Of a stretch of DNA of 64,000 nt, positions 29,780-43,772 are shown piece by piece (the first letter of the stretch is position 1; each line of letters begins with the position of its first letter). A program made the translations under genes and the position numbers. The notes beneath the pieces are model-generated. The model was not told the DNA's origin. It searched no databases and was given only the letters and a program-made list of their open reading frames with translations. The stretch is taken from assembly GCA_963989385.1 (NCBI GenBank), contig OZ022503.1, positions 88,447,138 to 88,511,137 of the forward strand. The letters run 5' to 3'. The stretch comes from Ctena decussata (taxonomy: Eukaryota > Mollusca > Bivalvia > Lucinida > Lucinidae).

Positions 29780-31619
29780 GGTAACATCTGGGATTCGAAC
29801 CCACGACCTTACCAAATATTTTTCTGGGCCCGGTTGTTCAAAACTTATGACGTCGTTAGTTAACGTTTCGTTAAAATTTTAAACGTTAATATCTCAAATA
29901 CGCTGGTATTTTTTGTTGAAAAAATGTAAGAAGCTTTTGCAATACGCTGGTATTTTTGTTGAAGAAATGTAAGAAGCTTTTGCAGTGCAAAAGCTTCTTA
30001 CATTTTTTCAACAAAAAATACCAGCGGTGCAAAAGCTTCTTACATTTTTTCAACAAAAAATACCAGCGTATTGCAAAAGCTTCTTTTGCAGTGCAAAAGC
30101 TTCTTACATTTTTTCAACAAAAAATACCAGCGGTGCAAAAGCTTCTTACATTTTTTCAACAAAAATACCAGCGTATTGCAAAAGCTTCTTACATTTTTTC
30201 AACAAAAAAATACCAGCGTATTTGGTTACAAAGATGCAAAACACTTAACGAGTTGAACCCTTAACGAGCTCGTTAGGCTAACGATGCTTTGAACAACTGG
30301 GCCCAGATATTTAGCGGGTTAATCGAGCGTAACATTAATTATCACTTTGTATATTAAAAGGTGTTATTGTCCGCATCTTGCAAAAACTACCGTCTGCATA
30401 TACAAACACTGCCAACCTGCACACATACAAAATATACTGATTTAGCGTGAGATCTTCGCAAAGAAAATATCTAGGCATGCACAATTTTGAAAGGGAACTG
30501 TGCAGGTCTGATCAGACTGCAGTACCATGTACAGGCTGGTTCGGACAAGCGTAATTCGTGCGTTTATCCTATGTATGAGTATACATTTTTCATGGCGCGC
30601 CTGAAATGTTTAATTTTGATTTGTGCATGCGCTTTGGAATATACAAACCGTACATCACAGAACAGACTGTACATATGAGTCGGATCATAGTCTTTGCTAA
30701 TAGCACATGGTACATGTCTTTTTATTCGGTAATAAGACGCGTATTTACCTCCAAGGAAGTAGACAAAATTCTAGTTCCATCTTTTAAGATGGATGTAGAC
30801 TTTAGACTGTACAAAATTAACCGGTTTTATAGCAAAATTACTATTAAACGCATTGGAGGTTGTTGTGTGGGGTTTTTTTTAATGGGGGGGGGGAGGAGGA
30901 GGGAAGCCCCGTCTTGTAGCCGAATTAATCTGGCAGTCAGGTTACCCAATCCAAGAGCTAATAACTCACATTACAGAACAACTTGCTGATAAATGTTGGA
31001 ACTGAATCTTCTCTGTTTGTACATGATGAAACTTTTTATTCAGTTATAAGACGGGATTTCCTCCAAAAAAGAAAACAAAATTCTAGGTCCAACTTTTAAG
31101 ATGGATCTTGAGCTTTCTTAGACCGTAAGAGAAATCCCGTCTTACAGCACAATTACTGTAGGTTTCAGATATTTGGGGTCATTCTGTTTGTGTGTTGGGG
31201 GAAATGAACCTCCGTCTTATGGCCGAATTAATATGGTAATCAGCTTGTCAAACCTTAGAGCTAACAAGTCTGGTCTCAGAAGCCAAACATTGTTTTTGCC
31301 GAATTTATATGTCGGACGAAATTAATGCATTTCAGCGGAAAACAAACGTTGCCAAGCAGACAATTTGGTAGAAAAACGCATTTTTTCTGAAGAAAACAGT
31401 AAGATTAATGACATTACATATGTCCTGTTCATCTTATCTTATAGTACTATTTATTTGAAAAATCCAGGGAGGACACTTTTTACGAACTTTGCGTTCATCA
31501 AGTTATTGACAGCCCTCCGCCCCCCCCCCCCCACCCCCAATTCTCCTCCCCTTACAAGAGCAGTCGGGTCATATAAAACAGTGAGCACTGGAATATTCCC
31601 CTTGTAGAACGCCTTTAGC
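29101..31619. repeat. Satellite copy 2
   Basis: 2,519 bp. I saw no difference from copy 1. Confidence 0.95.
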
Positions 31620-32261
31620 GTCCGCAACTTTCTACGCCACCTGGAGTAATGTGTGAATTCTGTTGGATATTTGCGCCAGCATAGAAAATAAGGGTGCTGA
31701 TCGAAAATGTAAAAATGACCGCACTGTTTTACTTCCTATTTCAATAAAAAATATATCAGTGAAATGCTGAATAATTGTAGTTTTCGGAATGAACACGGAA
31801 AAGTTTCATTTTATGAAAAAAAGAGACATATGCGGGTAAAAACTTTGATCAACGCAGTAAAAATGTCATGATTTACTATATATTCTATACATTTTGAGGG
31901 TAGTCAACTTAAACTAAAAAATGACCGCGGTATTTCTTATGCAATCTTTTCAAAAATTATATCAGGCTGTTCGCAAATTAATGCGGTTTTCGAAATGAAC
32001 ACGGAAAAATGGATTTGAATATAAGGAAAAATAAAATAAGAAGAAAAAGATGACTTGCCCATATCTCGTAGTGTATTTCATTACCAGCTCGATTCGCGAA
32101 TATCGATTATCGATTTTTAAACAGTGGCGTGGAAAGTTATCCATGGTAAGGTCCTTATTCTCAAAGCTGTTTTCCATGTATTAAGTTGCCAAAAATGATC
32201 GATTTTGTTAAAAATGATATATAAAGTTGTTTGCAGATACTTCAATTTATTGCAGGAAAGA

Positions 32262-32298
<37 letters not shown>

Positions 32299-34138
32299 GG
32301 TAACATCTGGGATTCGAACCCACGACCTTACCAAATATTTTTCTGGGCCCGGTTGTTCAAAACTTATGACGTCGTTAGTTAACGTTTCGTTAAAATTTTA
32401 AACGTTAATATCTCAAATACGCTGGTATTTTTTGTTGAAAAAATGTAAGAAGCTTTTGCAATACGCTGGTATTTTTGTTGAAGAAATGTAAGAAGCTTTT
32501 GCAGTGCAAAAGCTTCTTACATTTTTTCAACAAAAAATACCAGCGGTGCAAAAGCTTCTTACATTTTTTCAACAAAAAATACCAGCGTATTGCAAAAGCT
32601 TCTTTTGCAGTGCAAAAGCTTCTTACATTTTTTCAACAAAAAATACCAGCGGTGCAAAAGCTTCTTACATTTTTTCAACAAAAATACCAGCGTATTGCAA
32701 AAGCTTCTTACATTTTTTCAACAAAAAAATACCAGCGTATTTGGTTACAAAGATGCAAAACACTTAACGAGTTGAACCCTTAACGAGCTCGTTAGGCTAA
32801 CGATGCTTTGAACAACTGGGCCCAGATATTTAGCGGGTTAATCGAGCGTAACATTAATTATCACTTTGTATATTAAAAGGTGTTATTGTCCGCATCTTGC
32901 AAAAACTACCGTCTGCATATACAAACACTGCCAACCTGCACACATACAAAATATACTGATTTAGCGTGAGATCTTCGCAAAGAAAATATCTAGGCATGCA
33001 CAATTTTGAAAGGGAACTGTGCAGGTCTGATCAGACTGCAGTACCATGTACAGGCTGGTTCGGACAAGCGTAATTCGTGCGTTTATCCTATGTATGAGTA
33101 TACATTTTTCATGGCGCGCCTGAAATGTTTAATTTTGATTTGTGCATGCGCTTTGGAATATACAAACCGTACATCACAGAACAGACTGTACATATGAGTC
33201 GGATCATAGTCTTTGCTAATAGCACATGGTACATGTCTTTTTATTCGGTAATAAGACGCGTATTTACCTCCAAGGAAGTAGACAAAATTCTAGTTCCATC
33301 TTTTAAGATGGATGTAGACTTTAGACTGTACAAAATTAACCGGTTTTATAGCAAAATTACTATTAAACGCATTGGAGGTTGTTGTGTGGGGTTTTTTTTA
33401 ATGGGGGGGGGGAGGAGGAGGGAAGCCCCGTCTTGTAGCCGAATTAATCTGGCAGTCAGGTTACCCAATCCAAGAGCTAATAACTCACATTACAGAACAA
33501 CTTGCTGATAAATGTTGGAACTGAATCTTCTCTGTTTGTACATGATGAAACTTTTTATTCAGTTATAAGACGGGATTTCCTCCAAAAAAGAAAACAAAAT
33601 TCTAGGTCCAACTTTTAAGATGGATCTTGAGCTTTCTTAGACCGTAAGAGAAATCCCGTCTTACAGCACAATTACTGTAGGTTTCAGATATTTGGGGTCA
33701 TTCTGTTTGTGTGTTGGGGGAAATGAACCTCCGTCTTATGGCCGAATTAATATGGTAATCAGCTTGTCAAACCTTAGAGCTAACAAGTCTGGTCTCAGAA
33801 GCCAAACATTGTTTTTGCCGAATTTATATGTCGGACGAAATTAATGCATTTCAGCGGAAAACAAACGTTGCCAAGCAGACAATTTGGTAGAAAAACGCAT
33901 TTTTTCTGAAGAAAACAGTAAGATTAATGACATTACATATGTCCTGTTCATCTTATCTTATAGTACTATTTATTTGAAAAATCCAGGGAGGACACTTTTT
34001 ACGAACTTTGCGTTCATCAAGTTATTGACAGCCCTCCGCCCCCCCCCCCCCACCCCCAATTCTCCTCCCCTTACAAGAGCAGTCGGGTCATATAAAACAG
34101 TGAGCACTGGAATATTCCCCTTGTAGAACGCCTTTAGC
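31620..34138. repeat. Satellite copy 3
   Basis: 2,519 bp. I saw no difference from copies 1 and 2. Confidence 0.95.
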
Positions 34139-34780
34139 GTCCGCAACTTTCTACGCCACCTGGAGTAATGTGTGAATTCTGTTGGATATTTGCGCCAGCA
34201 TAGAAAATAAGGGTGCTGATCGAAAATGTAAAAATGACCGCACTGTTTTACTTCCTATTTCAATAAAAAATATATCAGTGAAATGCTGAATAATTGTAGT
34301 TTTCGGAATGAACACGGAAAAGTTTCATTTTATGAAAAAAAGAGACATATGCGGGTAAAAACTTTGATCAACGCAGTAAAAATGTCATGATTTACTATAT
34401 ATTCTATACATTTTGAGGGTAGTCAACTTAAACTAAAAAATGACCGCGGTATTTCTTATGCAATCTTTTCAAAAATTATATCAGGCTGTTCGCAAATTAA
34501 TGCGGTTTTCGAAATGAACACGGAAAAATGGATTTGAATATAAGGAAAAATAAAATAAGAAGAAAAAGATGACTTGCCCATATCTCGTAGTGTATTTCAT
34601 TACCAGCTCGATTCGCGAATATCGATTATCGATTTTTAAACAGTGGCGTGGAAAGTTATCCATGGTAAGGTCCTTATTCTCAAAGCTGTTTTCCATGTAT
34701 TAAGTTGCCAAAAATGATCGATTTTGTTAAAAATGATATATAAAGTTGTTTGCAGATACTTCAATTTATTGCAGGAAAGA

Positions 34781-34817
<37 letters not shown>

Positions 34818-36656
34818 GGTAACATCTGGGATTCGAACCCACGACCTTACCAAATATTTTTCTGGGCCCGGTTGTTCAAAACTTATGACGTCGTTAGTTA
34901 ACGTTTCGTTAAAATTTTAAACGTTAATATCTCAAATACGCTGGTATTTTTTGTTGAAAAAATGTAAGAAGCTTTTGCAATACGCTGGTATTTTTGTTGA
35001 AGAAATGTAAGAAGCTTTTGCAGTGCAAAAGCTTCTTACATTTTTTCAACAAAAAATACCAGCGGTGCAAAAGCTTCTTACATTTTTTCAACAAAAAATA
35101 CCAGCGTATTGCAAAAGCTTCTTTTGCAGTGCAAAAGCTTCTTACATTTTTTCAACAAAAAATACCAGCGGTGCAAAAGCTTCTTACATTTTTTCAACAA
35201 AAATACCAGCGTATTGCAAAAGCTTCTTACATTTTTTCAACAAAAAAATACCAGCGTATTTGGTTACAAAGATGCAAAACACTTAACGAGTTGAACCCTT
35301 AACGAGCTCGTTAGGCTAACGATGCTTTGAACAACTGGGCCCAGATATTTAGCGGGTTAATCGAGCGTAACATTAATTATCACTTTGTATATTAAAAGGT
35401 GTTATTGTCCGCATCTTGCAAAAACTACCGTCTGCATATACAAACACTGCCAACCTGCACACATACAAAATATACTGATTTAGCGTGAGATCTTCGCAAA
35501 GAAAATATCTAGGCATGCACAATTTTGAAAGGGAACTGTGCAGGTCTGATCAGACTGCAGTACCATGTACAGGCTGGTTCGGACAAGCGTAATTCGTGCG
35601 TTTATCCTATGTATGAGTATACATTTTTCATGGCGCGCCTGAAATGTTTAATTTTGATTTGTGCATGCGCTTTGGAATATACAAACCGTACATCACAGAA
35701 CAGACTGTACATATGAGTCGGATCATAGTCTTTGCTAATAGCACATGGTACATGTCTTTTTATTCGGTAATAAGACGCGTATTTACCTCCAAGGAAGTAG
35801 ACAAAATTCTAGTTCCATCTTTTAAGATGGATGTAGACTTTAGACTGTACAAAATTAACCGGTTTTATAGCAAAATTACTATTAAACGCATTGGAGGTTG
35901 TTGTGTGGGGTTTTTTTTAATGGGGGGGGGGAGGAGGAGGGAAGCCCCGTCTTGTAGCCGAATTAATCTGGCAGTCAGGTTACCCAATCCAAGAGCTAAT
36001 AACTCACATTACAGAACAACTTGCTGATAAATGTTGGAACTGAATCTTCTCTGTTTGTACATGATGAAACTTTTTATTCAGTTATAAGACGGGATTTCCT
36101 CCAAAAAAGAAAACAAAATTCTAGGTCCAACTTTTAAGATGGATCTTGAGCTTTCTTAGACCGTAAGAGAAATCCCGTCTTACAGCACAATTACTGTAGG
36201 TTTCAGATATTTGGGGGTCATTCTGTTTGTGTGTTGGGGGAAATGAACCTCCGTCTTATGGCCGAATTAATATGGTAATCAGCTTGTCAAACCTTAGAGC
36301 TAACAAGTCTGGTCTCAGAAGCCAAACATTGTTTTTGCCGAATTTATATGTCGGACGAAATTAATGCATTTCAGCGGAAAACAAACGTTGCCAAGCAGAC
36401 AATTTGGTAGAAAAACGCATTTTTTCTGAAGAAAACAGTAAGATTAATGACATTACATATGTCCTGTTCATCTTATCTTATAGTACTATTTATTTGAAAA
36501 ATCCAGGGAGGACACTTTTTACGAACTTTGCGTTCATCAAGTTATTGACAGCCCTCCGCCCCCCCCCCCACCCCCAATTCTCCTCCCCTTACAAGAGCAG
36601 TCGGGTCATATAAAACAGTGAGCACTGGAATATTCCCCTTGTAGAACGCCTTTAGC
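34139..36656. repeat. Satellite copy 4
   Basis: 2,518 bp. One extra G in the TTTGGGGTC run (near 36214) and a C run of 11 where copy 1 has 13. Confidence 0.95.
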
Positions 36657-37298
36657 GTCCGCAACTTTCTACGCCACCTGGAGTAATGTGTGAATTCTGT
36701 TGGATATTTGCGCCAGCATAGAAAATAAGGGTGCTGATCGAAACTGTAAAAATGACCGCACTGTTTTACTTCCTATTTCAATAAAAAATATATCAGTGAA
36801 ATGCTGAATAATTGTAGTTTTCGGAATGAACACGGAAAAGTTTCATTTTATGAAAAAAAAAGACATATGCGGGTAAAAACTTTGATCAACGCAGTAAAAA
36901 TGTCATGATTTACTATATATTCTATACATTTTGAGGGTAGTCAACTTAAACTAAAAAATGACCGCGGTATTTCTTATGCAATCTTTTCAAAAATTATATC
37001 AGGCTGTTCGCAAATTAATGCGGTTTTCGAAATGAACACGGAAAAATGGATTTGAATATAAGGAAAAATAAAATAAGAAGAAAAAGATGACTTGCCCATA
37101 TCTCGTAGTGTATTTCATTACCAGCTCGATTCGCGAATATCGATTATCGATTTTTAAACAGTGGCGTGGAAAGTTATCCATGGTAAGGTCCTTATTCTCA
37201 AAGCTGTTTTCCATGTATTAAGTTGCCAAAAATGATCGATTTTGTTAAAAATGATATATAAAGTTGTTTGCAGATACTTCAATTTATTGCAGGAAAGA

Positions 37299-37336
<38 letters not shown>

Positions 37337-39179
37337 GGTAACATCTGGGATTCGAACCCACGACCTTACCAAATATTTTTCTGGGCCCGGTTGTTCAAAA
37401 CTTATGACGTCGTTAGTTAACGTTTCGTTAAAATTTTAAACGTTAATATCTCAAATACGCTGGTATTTTTTGTTGAAAAAATGTAAGAAGCTTTTGCAAT
37501 ACGCTGGTATTTTTGTTGAAGAAATGTAAGAAGCTTTTGCAGTGCAAAAGCTTCTTACATTTTTTCAACAAAAAATACCAGCGGTGCAAAAGCTTCTTAC
37601 ATTTTTTCAACAAAAAATACCAGCGTATTGCAAAAGCTTCTTTTGCAGTGCAAAAGCTTCTTACATTTTTTCAACAAAAAATACCAGCGGTGCAAAAGCT
37701 TCTTACATTTTTTCAACAAAAATACCAGCGTATTGCAAAAGCTTCTTACATTTTTTCAACAAAAAAATACCAGCGTATTTGGTTACAAAGATGCAAAACA
37801 CTTAACGAGTTGAACCCTTAACGAGCTCGTTAGGCTAACGATGCTTTGAACAACTGGGCCCAGATATTTAGCGGGTTAATCGAGCGTAACATTAATTATC
37901 ACTTTGTATATTAAAAGGTGTTATTGTCCGCATCTTGCAAAAACTACCGTCTGCATATACAAACACTGCCAACCTGCACACATACAAAATATACTGATTT
38001 AGCGTGAGATCTTCGCAAAGAAAATATCTAGGCATGCACAATTTTGAAAGGGAACTGTGCAGGTCTGATCAGACTGCAGTACCATGTACAGGCTGGTTCG
38101 GACAAGCGTAATTCGTGCGTTTATCCTATGTATGAGTATACATTTTTCATGGCGCGCCTGAAATGTTTAATTTTGATTTGTGCATGCGCTTTGGAATATA
38201 CAAACCGTACATCACAGAACAGACTGTACATATGAGTCGGATCATAGTCTTTGCTAATAGCACATGGTACATGTCTTTTTATTCGGTAATAAGACGCGTA
38301 TTTACCTCCAAGGAAGTAGACAAAATTCTAGTTCCATCTTTTAAGATGGATGTAGACTTTAGACTGTACAAAATTAACCGGTTTTATAGCAAAATTACTA
38401 TTAAACGCATTGGAGGTTGTTGTATGGGGTTTTTTTTAATGGGGGGGGGAGGAGGAGGGAAGCCCCGTCTTGTAGCCGAATTAATCTGGCAGTCAGGTTA
38501 CCCAATCCAAGAGCTAATAACTCACATTACAGAACAACTTGCTGATAAATGTTGGAACTGAATCTTCTCTGTTTGTACATGATGAAACTTTTTATTCAGT
38601 TATAAGACGGGATTTCCTCCAAAAAAGAAAACAAAATTCTAGGTCCAACTTTTAAGATGGATCTTGAGCTTTCTTAGACCGTAAGAGAAATCCCGTCTTA
38701 CAGCACAATTACTGTAGGTTTCAGATATTTGGGGTCATTCTGTTTGTGTGTTGGGGGAAATGAACCTCCGTCTTATGGCCGAATTAATATGGTAATCAGC
38801 TTGTCAAACCTTAGAGCTAACAAGTCTGGTCTCAGAAGCCAAACATTGTTTTTGCCGAATTTATATGTCGGACGAAATTAATGCATTTCAGCGGAAAACA
38901 AACGTTGCCAAGCAGACAATTTGGTAGAAAAACGCATTTTTTCTGAAGAAAACAGTAAGATTAATGACATTACATATGTCCTGTTCATCTTATCTTATAG
39001 TACTATTTATTTGAAAAATCCAGGGAGGACACTTTTTACGAACTTTGCGTTCATCAAGTTATTGACAGCCCTCCGCCCCCCCCCCCCCCCCCACCCCCAA
39101 TTCTCCTCCCCTTACAAGAGCAGTCGGGTCATATAAAACAGTGAGCACTGGAATATTCCCCTTGTAGAACGCCTTTAGC
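36657..39179. repeat. Satellite copy 5
   Basis: 2,523 bp. Carries C at 36744 (GAAACTG), an all-A stretch where others have AAAAGAGACA (near 36851), A at 38424 (TGTATGG), a shorter G run and the longest C run (17). Confidence 0.95.
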
Positions 39180-39821
39180 GTCCGCAACTTTCTACGCCAC
39201 CTGGAGTAATGTGTGAATTCTGTTGGATATTTGCGCCAGCATAGAAAATAAGGGTGCTGATCGAAACTGTAAAAATGACCGCACTGTTTTACTTCCTATT
39301 TCAATAAAAAATATATCAGTGAAATGCTGAATAATTGTAGTTTTCGGAATGAACACGGAAAAGTTTCATTTTATGAAAAAAAGAGACATATGCGGGTAAA
39401 AACTTTGATCAACGCAGTAAAAATGTCATGATTTACTATATATTCTATACATTTTGAGGGTAGTCAACTTAAACTAAAAAATGACCGCGGTATTTCTTAT
39501 GCAATCTTTTCAAAAATTATATCAGGCTGTTCGCAAATTAATGCGGTTTTCGAAATGAACACGGAAAAATGGATTTGAATATAAGGAAAAATAAAATAAG
39601 AAGAAAAAGATGACTTGCCCATATCTCGTAGTGTATTTCATTACCAGCTCGATTCGCGAATATCGATTATCGATTTTTAAACAGTGGCGTGGAAAGTTAT
39701 CCATGGTAAGGTCCTTATTCTCAAAGCTGTTTTCCATGTATTAAGTTGCCAAAAATGATCGATTTTGTTAAAAATGATATATAAAGTTGTTTGCAGATAC
39801 TTCAATTTATTGCAGGAAAGA

Positions 39822-39858
<37 letters not shown>

Positions 39859-41622
39859 GGTAACATCTGGGATTCGAACCCACGACCTTACCAAATATTT
39901 TTCTGGGCCCGGTTGTTCAAAACTTATGACGTCGTTAGTTAACGTTTCGTTAAAATTTTAAACGTTAATATCTCAAATACGCTGGTATTTTTTGTTGAAA
40001 AAATGTAAGAAGCTTTTGCAATACGCTGGTATTTTTGTTGAAGAAATGTAAGAAGCTTTTGCAGTGCAAAAGCTTCTTACATTTTTTCAACAAAAAATAC
40101 CAGCGGTGCAAAAGCTTCTTACATTTTTTCAACAAAAAATACCAGCGTATTGCAAAAGCTTCTTTTGCAGTGCAAAAGCTTCTTACATTTTTTCAACAAA
40201 AATACCAGCGGTGCAAAAGCTTCTTACATTTTTTCAACAAAAATACCAGCGTATTGCAAAAGCTTCTTACATTTTTTCAACAAAAAAATACCAGCGTATT
40301 TGGTTACAAAGATGCAAAACACTTAACGAGTTGAACCCTTAACGAGCTCGTTAGGCTAACGATGCTTTGAACAACTGGGCCCAGATATTTAGCGGGTTAA
40401 TCGAGCGTAACATTAATTATCACTTTGTATATTAAAAGGTGTTATTGTCCGCATCTTGCAAAAACTACCGTCTGCATATACAAACACTGCCAACCTGCAC
40501 ACATACAAAATATACTGATTTAGCGTGAGATCTTCGCAAAGAAAATATCTAGGCATGCACAATTTTGAAAGGGAACTGTGCAGGTCTGATCAGACTGCAG
40601 TACCATGTACAGGCTGGTTCGGACAAGCGTAATTCGTGCGTTTATCCTATGTATGAGTATACATTTTTCATGGCGCGCCTGAAATGTTTAATTTTGATTT
40701 GTGCATGCGCTTTGGAATATACAAACCGTACATCACAGAACAGACTGTACATATGAGTCGGATCATAGTCTTTGCTAATAGCACATGGTACATGTCTTTT
40801 TATTCGGTAATAAGACGCGTATTTACCTCCAAGGAAGTAGACAAAATTCTAGTTCCATCTTTTAAGATGGATGTAGACTTTAGACTGTACAAAATTAACC
40901 GGTTTTATAGCAAAATTACTATTAAACGCATTGGAGGTTGTTGTGTGGGGTTTTTTTTAATGGGGGGGGGGAGGAGGAGGGAAGCCCCGTCTTGTAGCCG
41001 AATTAATCTGGCAGTCAGGTTACCCAATCCAAGAGCTAATAACTCACATTACAGAACAACTTGCTGATAAATGTTGGAACTGAATCTTCTCTGTTTGTAC
41101 ATGATGAAACTTTTTATTCAGTTATAAGACGGGATTTCCTCCAAAAAAGAAAACAAAATTCTAGGTCCAACTTTTAAGATGGATCTTGAGCTTTCTTAGA
41201 CCGTAAGAGAAATCCCGTCTTACAGCACAATTACTGTAGGTTTCAGATATTTGGGGTCATTCTGTTTGTGTGTTGGGGGAAATGAACCTCCGTCTTATGG
41301 CCGAATTAATATGGTAATCAGCTTGTCAAACCTTAGAGCTAACAAGTCTGGTCTCAGAAGCCAAACATTGTTTTTGCCGAATTTATATGTCGGACGAAAT
41401 TAATGCATTTCAGCGGAAAACAAACGTTGCCAAGCAGACAATTTGGTAGAAAAACGCATTTTTTCTGAAGAAAACAGTAAGATTAATGACATTACATATG
41501 TCCTGTTCATCTTATCTTATAGTACTATTTATTTGAAAAATCCAGGGAGGACACTTTTTACGAACTTTGCGTTCATCAAGTTATTGACAGCCCTCCGCCC
41601 CCCCCCCCACCCCCAATTCTCC
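39180..41622. repeat. Satellite copy 6 (3' end deleted)
   Basis: Shares the GAAACTG variant with copy 5 (C at 39267). One A is missing in the minisatellite near 40200. The last ~78 bp are lost at the junction with copy 7. Confidence 0.9.
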
Positions 41623-43093
41623 AATTTTTTCAACAAAAATACCAGCGTATTGCAAAAGCTTCTTACATTTTTTCAACAAAAAAATACCAGCGTATTTGGT
41701 TACAAAGATGCAAAACACTTAACGAGTTGAACCCTTAACGAGCTCGTTAGGCTAACGATGCTTTGAACAACTGGGCCCAGATATTTAGCGGGTTAATCGA
41801 GCGTAACATTAATTATCACTTTGTATATTAAAAGGTGTTATTGTCCGCATCTTGCAAAAACTACCGTCTGCATATACAAACACTGCCAACCTGCACACAT
41901 ACAAAATATACTGATTTAGCGTGAGATCTTCGCAAAGAAAATATCTAGGCATGCACAATTTTGAAAGGGAACTGTGCAGGTCTGATCAGACTGCAGTACC
42001 ATGTACAGGCTGGTTCGGACAAGCGTAATTCGTGCGTTTATCCTATGTATGAGTATACATTTTTCATGGCGCGCCTGAAATGTTTAATTTTGATTTGTGC
42101 ATGCGCTTTGGAATATACAAACCGTACATCACAGAACAGACTGTACATATGAGTCGGATCATAGTCTTTGCTAATAGCACATGGTACATGTCTTTTTATT
42201 CGGTAATAAGACGCGTATTTACCTCCAAGGAAGTAGACAAAATTCTAGTTCCATCTTTTAAGATGGATGTAGACTTTAGACTGTACAAAATTAACCGGTT
42301 TTATAGCAAAATTACTATTAAACGCATTGGAGGTTGTTGTGTGGGGTTTTTTTTAATGGGGGGGGGGAGGAGGAGGGAAGCCCCGTCTTGTAGCCGAATT
42401 AATCTGGCAGTCAGGTTACCCAATCCAAGAGCTAATAACTCACATTACAGAACAACTTGCTGATAAATGTTGGAACTGAATCTTCTCTGTTTGTACATGA
42501 TGAAACTTTTTATTCAGTTATAAGACGGGATTTCCTCCAAAAAAGAAAACAAAATTCTAGGTCCAACTTTTAAGATGGATCTTGAGCTTTCTTAGACCGT
42601 AAGAGAAATCCCGTCTTACAGCACAATTACTGTAGGTTTCAGATATTTGGGGTCATTCTGTTTGTGTGTTGGGGGAAATGAACCTCCGTCTTATGGCCGA
42701 ATTAATATGGTAATCAGCTTGTCAAACCTTAGAGCTAACAAGTCTGGTCTCAGAAGCCAAACATTGTTTTTGCCGAATTTATATGTCGGACGAAATTAAT
42801 GCATTTCAGCGGAAAACAAACGTTGCCAAGCAGACAATTTGGTAGAAAAACGCATTTTTTCTGAAGAAAACAGTAAGATTAATGACATTACATATGTCCT
42901 GTTCATCTTATCTTATAGTACTATTTATTTGAAAAATCCAGGGAGGACACTTTTTACGAACTTTGCGTTCATCAAGTTATTGACAGCCCTCCGCCCCCCC
43001 CCCCCCACCCCCAATTCTCCTCCCCTTACAAGAGCAGTCGGGTCATATAAAACAGTGAGCACTGGAATATTCCCCTTGTAGAACGCCTTTAGC
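41623..43093. repeat. Satellite copy 7 (5' ~1.05 kb deleted)
   Basis: CCAATTCTCC of copy 6 is joined directly to ATTTTTTCAACAAAAATACC inside the minisatellite. The spacing 39180 to 43094 is ~1,124 bp short of two full units. The deletion fuses the ORF 41443-41730 as a by-product. Confidence 0.9.
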
Positions 43094-43735
43094 GTCCGCA
43101 ACTTTCTACGCCACCTGGAGTAATGTGTGAATTCTGTTGGATATTTGCGCCAGCATAGAAAATAAGGGTGCTGATCGAAAATGTAAAAATGACCGCACTG
43201 TTTTACTTCCTATTTCAATAAAAAATATATCAGTGAAATGCTGAATAATTGTAGTTTTCGGAATGAACACGGAAAAGTTTCATTTTATGAAAAAAAGAGA
43301 CATATGCGGGTAAAAACTTTGATCAACGCAGTAAAAATGTCATGATTTACTATATATTCTATACATTTTGAGGGTAGTCAACTTAAACTAAAAAATGACC
43401 GCGGTATTTCTTATGCAATCTTTTCAAAAATTATATCAGGCTGTTCGCAAATTAATGCGGTTTTCGAAATGAACACGGAAAAATGGATTTGAATATAAGG
43501 AAAAATAAAATAAGAAGAAAAAGATGACTTGCCCATATCTCGTAGTGTATTTCATTACCAGCTCGATTCGCGAATATCGATTATCGATTTTTAAACAGTG
43601 GCGTGGAAAGTTATCCATGGTAAGGTCCTTATTCTCAAAGCTGTTTTCCATGTATTAAGTTGCCAAAAATGATCGATTTTGTTAAAAATGATATATAAAG
43701 TTGTTTGCAGATACTTCAATTTATTGCAGGAAAGA

Positions 43736-43772
<37 letters not shown>

